From Planctomycetota bacterium (GTDB lineage Bacteria; Planctomycetota; UBA1135; GCA-002686595), in NCBI GenBank assembly GCA_029212955.1, contig JARGOW010000321.1, positions 1-5,118 on the forward strand: a stretch of 5,118 nucleotides of DNA. Reading direction: 5' to 3'. Both the position numbers and the translations under genes were made by a program. Below are positions 1 through 5,118 of this stretch, one piece after another. A model generated the notes under the pieces. The model had not been told where the DNA came from and did not search any database. It saw only the letters and a program-made list of their open reading frames with translations. Positions within the stretch are counted from its first letter, which is position 1; each line of letters opens with the position of its first letter.

Positions 1-96
1 GGTCTGGACCCCGATTCTTGCCGGTACTTTTCCGCCGCAAACGGGTGGTGACGTGTGCGACTCCGTATCCGTTGCCAGGCCCCCGTGTAAAACAGT

Positions 97-109
97 TGAC
101 GGATCGTCA
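97..109. promoter_or_regulatory. Operator palindrome 1 (TGACG-N3-CGTCA)
   Basis: The sequence TGACGGATCGTCA is a 13-bp near-palindrome with 5-bp arms around a 3-base centre, preceded by T so that it reads TTGACG on its left side. It is the first of three copies upstream of the TetR-type gene. TetR-family dimers typically bind short palindromes of this kind in their own promoter, so I infer it is an operator for the regulator encoded from 159. The centre of this site lies 23 bp (about two helical turns) from the centre of the next. Confidence 0.72.
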
Positions 110-118
110 CTTACCCCA

Positions 119-148
119 TTGACGATCCGTCAACCATTGACGTAACGT
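119..148 (+). promoter_or_regulatory. Possible promoter of the TetR-adaptor-pump operon
   Basis: A TTGACG hexamer at 119-124 resembles a sigma-70 -35 box (TTGACA). TAACGT at 143-148, after an 18-base spacer, is a weak -10 candidate matching TATAAT at only three of six positions. If used, transcription would begin at about 155-159, at or beside the ATG, giving a leaderless or nearly leaderless mRNA. The TTGACG match is also part of operator 2, so it may be a by-product of the operator. A TAAAAC at 88-93 is an alternative -10 but lacks a convincing -35. Confidence 0.25.
120..132. promoter_or_regulatory. Operator palindrome 2 (TGACG-N3-CGTCA)
   Basis: TGACGATCCGTCA is the exact reverse complement of copy 1, so the two sites are in opposite orientation with respect to their asymmetric centre. 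With its flanks it reads TTGACGATCCGTCAA, the most complete version of the palindrome. Its centre lies 18 bp from the centre of copy 3. It is inferred to be a TetR-family operator because of its position and repetition. Confidence 0.72.
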
Positions 149-150
149 CA
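138..150. promoter_or_regulatory. Operator palindrome 3, perfect (TGACGTAACGTCA)
   Basis: TGACGTAACGTCA is a perfect 13-bp palindrome (six bases each side of a central A), better matched internally than copies 1 and 2. It ends 8 bases before the start codon at 159. A repressor bound here would cover the expected start region of the transcript and the ribosome entry region. It is inferred to be the promoter-proximal operator of the downstream TetR-family regulator. Confidence 0.72.
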
Positions 151-158
151 CTAGCATC

Positions 159-917
159 ATGACCCCCATCAGTGACCGCAAGCGTCGGGAAATCGCCGAG
201 CGCGAAGAGACCTTCCTCGACCTGGCCCTCCGGATCGTGCTCGAACAGGGCTACGTGGGCCTGACCATGGACAAGCTGGCGGAAGCCACCGAGTTCTCCA
301 AAGGCACCCTTTATCTGCACTTCAAGAACAAGGAGGACGTGATCTGCGCCCTCCTACGCCGCCTCCAAATGGTGCGTCTGGATCTCTTCCAGCGCGCCTC
401 CCAGCTGGAGCTGCCCCCGCGCCAACGCATCACGGCCCTGGGCTTGGCCGCCGAACTCTTCGTGCGGCTCTACCCGGAAAACGCCCGGATCGAACCCATT
501 CTCAAGGCGAGCTCCATCCGCGAAAAAGCTTCCCAGGAACGCTGTGATGCCTTGGACGAGGTCGAACTGCAGTGCTTTGCCGCCGTGCTCGAAATCGCCC
601 AGGATGGACAGGCTAGAGGGGACCTGACCTTCTCCGACCGGGGCAGTCCGGAGCACATGGTCACCGGCCTGTGGTCCATGCACGTGGGTGTGAATCTGAT
701 CTCAAGCGTTGGCTGTGGGCCGAGCCAGGCCGGCGGCGAAGCCTTCCTGCAAGACACCCTCTACGAGAATGGAGCGCGCCTGCTCGACGGCTACGGATGG
801 CGTCCCTTGTCCAATGAATTCGATTACCGGGCCCTGCGCGAGGAGCTGCTGCGCACCCAATTTGCTACCGAGGCCAAGCAGCTCAAACTCGCCGACTCCT
901 CCACCGCGCCCAACTAA
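159..917 (+). CDS. TetR/AcrR-family transcriptional repressor of the efflux operon
   Basis: This 252-residue protein has a clear N-terminal TetR DNA-binding domain at about residues 14-66. A first helix (ETFLDLALRIVLEQGY) leads into the helix-turn-helix LTMDKLAEATEFSKGTLYLH (35-54) and then FKNKEDVICALL, matching the family pattern T..-LA..-.-SKGTLY.HF.NKE. Residues from about 70 to 212 are mostly helical and should form the dimerisation and inducer-binding domain. This part is poorly conserved in the family, so the ligand cannot be predicted. About 40 residues beyond (212-252, including DYRALREELLRTQF) make the protein longer than the usual 190-220 residues. ATG 159 is chosen because it gives the whole helix-turn-helix; the next in-frame ATG (codon 37) would cut through it. 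No Shine-Dalgarno sequence precedes it. Three palindromes directly upstream suggest autoregulation. The adaptor gene follows 9 bp downstream on the same strand, so the repressor probably controls the pump by repressing the shared transcript. The family call is firm; the target and mode are inferred. Confidence 0.93.
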   Translation: MTPISDRKRREIAEREETFLDLALRIVLEQGYVGLTMDKLAEATEFSKGTLYLHFKNKEDVICALLRRLQMVRLDLFQRASQLELPPRQRITALGLAAELFVRLYPENARIEPILKASSIREKASQERCDALDEVELQCFAAVLEIAQDGQARGDLTFSDRGSPEHMVTGLWSMHVGVNLISSVGCGPSQAGGEAFLQDTLYENGARLLDGYGWRPLSNEFDYRALREELLRTQFATEAKQLKLADSSTAPN

Positions 918-926
918 AACCACACC

Positions 927-2195
927 ATGAAATACATTTTCCTCACGGGCCTCATCCCTCTCCTCCTACTCGCTTGCTCCCAAGCGGAGCCTTCCGTTGC
1001 CGCGGAAATCGATTCCAAAGCGCGCCCTATGCCGGTGCGCGTGTTGACCCTGGGTCAAGCCAAAGTCGAGTCCACGCAGGGTCGCTACACCGGTATCGTG
1101 CAAGCCGGGCGTGAGGTCGCCGTGGGTGTCAACGTGGGCGGACAGGTCCAGGAAGTGCTGGTCAACGAGGGCGACTTCGTCGAAGCCGGAGCCCCCATCA
1201 TGCAGCTCGACCAACGTCGGTTGAACGCGGGACTGGAGTCCATGCAAGCTCAGATCCAAGGGGCCCAGGCACGACTCGATGAACTGGTCGCCGGCCCGCG
1301 CAAGGAAACCATCGCGGCGGCCCGCGCCAATCGGTCCGCGCTCCAAGAGGAACTGCGATTGGCCGAGTTGCGCTTGGTACGCCGGCGTGGCCTGCTCGAA
1401 TCCAGTTCCATTTCCCAGGAGGAAGTGGATGTGAACAACGCCCAAGTGCTCACCATTCGGGCGCGTTTGCAGGGTGCAGAGGCCAGCTTGGAGGAATTGG
1501 TCAACGGCACACGGCCGGAGATCCTCGCCGCCCAACGTGCGACCCTGGCCGGTTTGCAAGCCAGTCTGGTGAGCCTGGAAATCGACCTGGCCGATTCGCG
1601 GGTGAGCGCGCCCTTCTCCGGCCGGATCCAGCAGGTTCTGGTCCACGAGGGCGCGGTGGTTCCCGCCGGAACGGGCGTGGTGCTATTGGTGGAAACCGGC
1701 GCCCTGGAGGCGCACTTTGGACTTTCGGACAAGCATGCCCACTTGCTCCAAGGCGATCGGTTCTCCGTGGAGGTGGGCGGCCAAGTCCTTACGGTGCTGG
1801 ACAAACGCTCCCTCCCCAACCTGGACCCGAGCGCACGCACACTGCCTTGGATTTTGGATCTGGATACGCGCGATGCCGACCCCGCCATCCACCCCGGCCA
1901 AGTAGCCACCCTATCCTGGACCCGGGACCTGGGCCAACCCGGTTGGCGCATTCCCCTTTCGGCTTTGACCGAGGGCGTGCGCGGCATGTGGACCGGTTTC
2001 GTGGTCGTGGAAATTGACGGCGACTCCCACGTACAAGCCGTGGACCTGGAAATCATTCACACCTTGGCCGATGCGGTGGTGGTCCGCGGTGCTTTGAAAG
2101 CAGGTGATAGGTTGCTGCTGGATGGTGTGGACCGCATCGTGGCGGGCCAACGGGTTCAAGTGACGCACCCTACGGAGGATCAGCCCCGTGATTGA
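927..2195 (+). CDS. RND efflux periplasmic adaptor (membrane fusion) lipoprotein, HlyD/AcrA type
   Basis: This 422-residue adaptor would link the inner-membrane RND pump to an outer-membrane channel across the periplasm. A lipoprotein signal peptide ends in the lipobox LLAC, with Cys17 the predicted lipidated residue and Ser at +2. The two halves of a lipoyl-like domain are visible: VNVGGQVQEVLVNEGDFVEAG (about 66-95) and SAPFSGRIQQVLVHEGAVV (about 224-256). Between them lies a long alpha-helical hairpin (about 97-222). The hairpin contains a twofold motif, LDELVAGPRKETIAAARA (117-134) and LEELVNGTRPEILAAQRA (188-205), reminiscent of long-hairpin HlyD/YbhG-like adaptors. A beta-barrel (about 258-335) and a membrane-proximal domain (about 340-415, RIPLSALTEG to GQRVQV) complete the fold, so the protein looks full length. 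The ATG lies 9 bp after the repressor stop with no evident Shine-Dalgarno, and is supported by the intact signal peptide. Its last 8 bases overlap the pump gene. Adaptor function is secure; substrate and partner channel are unknown. Confidence 0.95.
   Translation: MKYIFLTGLIPLLLLACSQAEPSVAAEIDSKARPMPVRVLTLGQAKVESTQGRYTGIVQAGREVAVGVNVGGQVQEVLVNEGDFVEAGAPIMQLDQRRLNAGLESMQAQIQGAQARLDELVAGPRKETIAAARANRSALQEELRLAELRLVRRRGLLESSSISQEEVDVNNAQVLTIRARLQGAEASLEELVNGTRPEILAAQRATLAGLQASLVSLEIDLADSRVSAPFSGRIQQVLVHEGAVVPAGTGVVLLVETGALEAHFGLSDKHAHLLQGDRFSVEVGGQVLTVLDKRSLPNLDPSARTLPWILDLDTRDADPAIHPGQVATLSWTRDLGQPGWRIPLSALTEGVRGMWTGFVVVEIDGDSHVQAVDLEIIHTLADAVVVRGALKAGDRLLLDGVDRIVAGQRVQVTHPTEDQPRD
2174..2179 (+). 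promoter_or_regulatory. Shine-Dalgarno GGAGGA of the RND pump gene
   Basis: GGAGGA lies inside the last codons of the adaptor gene, 8 bases before the GTG at 2188. It is the only strong ribosome binding site at a gene start in this window, and it decides the GTG as the pump start. The next in-frame ATG (2275) would remove the first membrane helix. The arrangement suggests reinitiation or translational coupling to the adaptor. Confidence 0.8.
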
Positions 2196-5118
2196 CATCT
2201 TCCTGCGTCGCCCCAGGCTTTTGATCCTGGCCCTGGCCCTGATTTGCGCGGCGGGTTACACCGCTTTGGAATCCATGCCCAGGGCAGAGGATCCGGAACT
2301 CACGTCTAGGGACGCGATCATCATCACGCCTTTTTTGGGCGCAGGTGCCGAACGAATCGAAGCCTTGATCACCGATCCGATCGAGGATTCCCTCCGTGAG
2401 TTCGAAGAAATCTGGACCTTCGATAGCGAATCCACCGCGGACATTTCGAGCCTGCACATCGAGCTCAAAGAACACCTGACGGAGGTGGACGGCATCTGGT
2501 CGCGCATCCGCGACAAACTCGAGGACGTGGAGGAAACCCTGCCCGAGGGCGCGGGTCCCATCGACTTCGACGCCTTCGAGATTTCCGCGTTCACCTTGAT
2601 CGTGGCCCTGGTGCCCGACGGCGAGCCCGGTGCCACCCACGCCGTATTGACCCGCCGCGCCGAAGACCTGGCCGACAAACTTCGCGTACTGACCGGTACC
2701 AAAGAGGTCGAAATCTACGGTGGCATGCAGGAGCAGATCGTGGTCGATCTGGATACGGACCTATTGGCGGCCCGGGGTATGGGCCTGCCGGAGGTCGCCG
2801 CGGCCCTCCAAGGACGGGACGCTAAAATCCCGGCCGGAGCCGTGCATGGAGCGTCCGATGACCTTCTGGTGGATGTGAACTCCGAGTTGGATTCGGTGCA
2901 GGCGGTCATGCGCACACCGGTACGCATTGGTACGAACGGCCAAAACACCTTGGTCTCGGACCTGGGGAGCGTTTCCAAGGGCGAGCGCAGCCCGCCCACG
3001 GACATGGCCCTCGTGGAGGGCGAACGCAGCGTACTGTTGGCCGTGCGCATGATGACCAATCAGCGCGTGGACCTGTGGTCAGTCAAGGCCAAGGAAATCG
3101 TGTCTGCGTTTGAAAACGACCTACCCAGGGGCGTGGGCCTGCGCACCCTATTCGATCAAAGCACCTACACGGAACGCCGGCTGGGTGCCCTCGTGGGCAA
3201 CTTCCTCATGGGTGCATTGCTCGTGATGGTGGTGGTCTTCGGCACCATGGGTTGGCGATCCGCGATCCTGGTGGGCTGCGCCCTTCCCCTCTCCGTACTC
3301 ATGGCGCTCAAGGGCATGTCCATCCTGGACATCCCCATGAACCAAATGTCGGTGGCAGGATTGATCATCGCCCTGGGCCTCTTGATCGACAACGCCATCG
3401 TTATGGTGGACGAGATCAGCCACCGGCTGCTGGAGGGATTGGACAAGTCAGCCGCCGTGCGCTCCGCCGTACAAAAGCTCGCCATGCCCCTGTTTGGCTC
3501 CACCCTGACCACGGCGTTGGCCTTCATGCCCATCGTGCTCATGCCCGGGGGAGCGGGCGAGTTCGTGGGGTCCATGGCCATCAATGTGATCCTGGCCATC
3601 ACCAGTTCACTGCTCATTTCGCTTTGGATTCTTCCGGCCATCGCCGTGCGGTTCCTACCCACGAGCCCGCGCTCGGGCGGGTTGGGTTTCCTCAAGCATG
3701 GTCTTACCCTGGGCCCTATATCGGGCCTCTACCGCAGGTTCCTGACCGTGCTCGTGCGGTATCCCGCATTGGCGATCGCCGTGGGTTTGGTCTTTCCCCT
3801 GCTCGGCTTCTCCCAGGCCGGAAATTTGAAGGAGCAATTCTTCCCACCGGCCGACCGGGACCAATTCGGGCTCGAACTGCACCTTCCTCGTCAGGCATCC
3901 ATCGGCGCCAGCCATGCACTCGCATTGCAGGCCCGCGAGCTCATGGTCGCCCATGAGCGTGTGGAGGAAGTCAGCTGGATGCTCGGCACGAACTTCCCCA
4001 AGTTCTACTACAACCAGATCGAGAACCTGGCCAACGCGCCCTACTACTCGCAGGCCCTGATTCAACTGGACAGCCCCAAGGATTCGGCCTCGGTGGTGCG
4101 CGACCTGCAAGAGATGCTCGACCAGCACCTACCCAGCGCGCAGGCCCTGGTGCGCCAGGTGGAGCAGGGTCCCCCCTTCGACGCGCCCGTGGAATTGCGT
4201 CTACGGGGACCGGGATTGCCCGTACTGCGCGAAATGGGAGAAACCATTCGCCGCGAGTTGGCTGCGATCCCCAACGTGCTGCACACACGCACGGGTTTGC
4301 TGACCGGCTTGCCCGGCCTGCGCTTGGACCTGGATTCGGAAGAGTTGCGGTTGGCAGGAATGCAGGAGAAGGATCTGGCCCACGCGCTCGCTGGCAACCT
4401 GTCCGGAATCCGGGCGGGATCGATTCTGGAAGCCACCGAGGAACTCCCGGTCACCGTGCGCATCGCCCCGGGACTACGGGACTCCTCCGCGGATTTGACC
4501 GACCTTCCATTGCTTTCCCCGACTGGGGGTTGGACCCCATTGGGAAGCCTGGGCCACGTGGAACTCGCTCCCGAGCTTTCGAACATTCCGCACCTGGACG
4601 GGGAGAGAACCTCCACCGTTCAAGCATTCATCACCGCGGGTGTTTTGCCCAGCGTAGTGCTCGACAAGTTGCTAGCCCGCTTGGATGAGATCGGCTTCGA
4701 ACCGCCCCACGGATACCGCATGGTCGTGGCTGGAGAAGCTGCCGAACGGGACGAGGCCGTGGGCGGTTTGATGGCGACCATCGGAATCCTCGCGATCCTA
4801 ATGGGGGCTGCCCTGGTTCTCGCCTTCCATTCCTTCCGCCTGGCGGGAGTGATCGGCACCGTGGCGGGCATGTCCGTGGGCTTGGCCCTGGGCGCGCTTT
4901 ACTTGACCGGCTACCCCATCGGCTTCATGGGCATCGTGGGCGCCATGGGTTTGATAGGCGTGGCCATCAATGACTCCATCGTGATCCTGGCAGCGCTGGT
5001 GGAAGATCCCGCTTGCCTGCGCGGCGACCGCAAGGCCGTGGTGCACGTGCTCATGCGCGGAACACGACACGTGCTTTCCACGACACTCACCACCATCGTG
5101 GGCTTCCTGCCCCTGTAC
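2188..5118 (+). CDS. RND-superfamily efflux pump, inner-membrane permease (3' end outside the window)
   Basis: The frame is open from GTG 2188 to the window edge, giving 977 residues of an expected 1,020-1,050. It would be the proton-driven pump subunit, partnered with the adjacent adaptor. The N-terminus IDIFLRRPRLLILALALICA is TM1, followed by the family motif MPRAEDPELTSRDAIIITPF and the first periplasmic region. TM2-TM6 lie at about 335-351, 358-375, 390-408, 433-452 and 461-490, and TM7 at about 525-543. The second periplasmic region starts with FFPPADRDQFGLELHLP (551-567) and includes the family-like EQGPPFDAPVELRLRGPG. TM8-TM10 are at about 860-879, 884-905 and 911-938, and TM11 begins near 960. 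TM4 reads GLLIDNAIVMVDE (Asp401-Asn402) where AcrB has Asp-Asp. TM10 reads GVAINDSIVIL (Asn928-Asp929) where AcrB has Lys940-Asn941. Thr965 may correspond to AcrB Thr978. The start overlaps the adaptor stop by 8 bp (GTGATTGA) and has a strong Shine-Dalgarno. No frameshift was seen. Multidrug-type (HAE-like) export is more likely than metal export because CusA-type TM4 motifs are absent, but the substrate is unknown. Confidence 0.94.
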   Translation, partial: MIDIFLRRPRLLILALALICAAGYTALESMPRAEDPELTSRDAIIITPFLGAGAERIEALITDPIEDSLREFEEIWTFDSESTADISSLHIELKEHLTEVDGIWSRIRDKLEDVEETLPEGAGPIDFDAFEISAFTLIVALVPDGEPGATHAVLTRRAEDLADKLRVLTGTKEVEIYGGMQEQIVVDLDTDLLAARGMGLPEVAAALQGRDAKIPAGAVHGASDDLLVDVNSELDSVQAVMRTPVRIGTNGQNTLVSDLGSVSKGERSPPTDMALVEGERSVLLAVRMMTNQRVDLWSVKAKEIVSAFENDLPRGVGLRTLFDQSTYTERRLGALVGNFLMGALLVMVVVFGTMGWRSAILVGCALPLSVLMALKGMSILDIPMNQMSVAGLIIALGLLIDNAIVMVDEISHRLLEGLDKSAAVRSAVQKLAMPLFGSTLTTALAFMPIVLMPGGAGEFVGSMAINVILAITSSLLISLWILPAIAVRFLPTSPRSGGLGFLKHGLTLGPISGLYRRFLTVLVRYPALAIAVGLVFPLLGFSQAGNLKEQFFPPADRDQFGLELHLPRQASIGASHALALQARELMVAHERVEEVSWMLGTNFPKFYYNQIENLANAPYYSQALIQLDSPKDSASVVRDLQEMLDQHLPSAQALVRQVEQGPPFDAPVELRLRGPGLPVLREMGETIRRELAAIPNVLHTRTGLLTGLPGLRLDLDSEELRLAGMQEKDLAHALAGNLSGIRAGSILEATEELPVTVRIAPGLRDSSADLTDLPLLSPTGGWTPLGSLGHVELAPELSNIPHLDGERTSTVQAFITAGVLPSVVLDKLLARLDEIGFEPPHGYRMVVAGEAAERDEAVGGLMATIGILAILMGAALVLAFHSFRLAGVIGTVAGMSVGLALGALYLTGYPIGFMGIVGAMGLIGVAINDSIVILAALVEDPACLRGDRKAVVHVLMRGTRHVLSTTLTTIVGFLPLY

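Larger units (their letters stand above)
95..134. repeat. Perfect 15-bp inverted repeat enclosing operators 1 and 2
   Basis: GTTGACGGATCGTCA (95-109) is the exact reverse complement of TGACGATCCGTCAAC (120-134), with a 10-base spacer (110-119). Each arm is itself a near-palindrome. The large repeat therefore most simply reflects two operator copies in opposite orientation. No T-rich tract follows either arm, which argues against an intrinsic terminator. If transcribed it could form a long hairpin. Confidence 0.85.

Noticed and set aside
49..61. A possible fourth operator (TGACGTGTGCGAC).
   Set aside because: Only the left half-site TGACG matches. The right half does not match CGTCA, and single half-sites also occur by chance elsewhere, for example near 2016.
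1..94. Possible tail of an upstream gene or start of a divergent gene.
   Set aside because: The plus-strand frames are short and without motifs (one stops at 49-51, others run into the operator region), and there is no ATG start on the minus strand here. Nothing can be supported.
95..134. Reading the 15-bp inverted repeat as an intrinsic terminator of an upstream gene.
   Set aside because: No T-run follows either arm, and a third copy of the same core palindrome (138-150) is better explained by operators.
966..2056. Long open frames on the minus strand opposite the adaptor gene (966-1646 and 1250-2056).
   Set aside because: They are antisense to a well-supported adaptor gene, have low-complexity His/Gln- or Ser/Arg-rich translations, and show no recognisable domain. 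They follow from high GC at third codon positions.
3252..3956. A 234-residue open frame on the plus strand inside the pump gene, in another frame.
   Set aside because: It lies wholly within the RND permease, its translation is Arg/Pro/His-rich without a domain, and the permease frame is continuous with clear family motifs across the same bases.
2170..5096. Multiple minus-strand open frames across the region 2170-5096.
   Set aside because: They are shadows of the permease gene, which is open for 977 codons on the plus strand from GTG 2188 to the window end.
2188..5118. The window as a wholly new system.
   Set aside because: All three genes belong to well-known families in a familiar repressor-adaptor-pump order. 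Only the regulatory layout and the relay residues are unusual.

Overview
The window holds a compact, single-strand efflux cassette: a TetR-family repressor (159-917), a periplasmic membrane fusion protein that is a predicted lipoprotein (927-2195), and an RND-superfamily inner-membrane pump that runs off the right edge (2188-5118, 977 codons seen). The genes are packed as one operon, with 9 bp between the first two and an 8-bp overlap between the second and third. No outer-membrane channel (TolC/OprM type) gene is visible. It may lie downstream or elsewhere.

The host is a Gram-negative (diderm) bacterium, because lipoprotein adaptor plus RND pump systems span two membranes. The DNA is GC-rich with G/C-biased third codon positions, which creates long meaningless ORFs on the opposite strand. 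Two of the three genes have no recognisable Shine-Dalgarno sequence, which occurs in several non-proteobacterial lineages. I cannot assign a phylum from the sequence.

Region by region: bases 1-94 contain nothing I can assign. Bases 95-150 carry the most striking non-coding structure, three copies of a 13-bp palindrome TGACG-N3-CGTCA, the last ending 8 bases before the repressor start codon. The first two also form a perfect 15-bp inverted repeat (95-109 / 120-134). The simplest reading is a triple operator at which the TetR protein represses its own promoter and, through the operon, the pump genes.

Inferred working model: the repressor occupies the operator cluster until an inducer binds its C-terminal domain. 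Release would then allow co-transcription of repressor, adaptor and pump. The pump belongs to a branch of the RND family in which the AcrB proton-relay pair Asp-Asp in TM4 is Asp-Asn, and the TM10 Lys is replaced by an Asn-Asp pair. The substrate cannot be read from sequence. I do not see an entirely new system. The noteworthy points are the operator architecture, the leader-poor repressor start and the altered relay residues.
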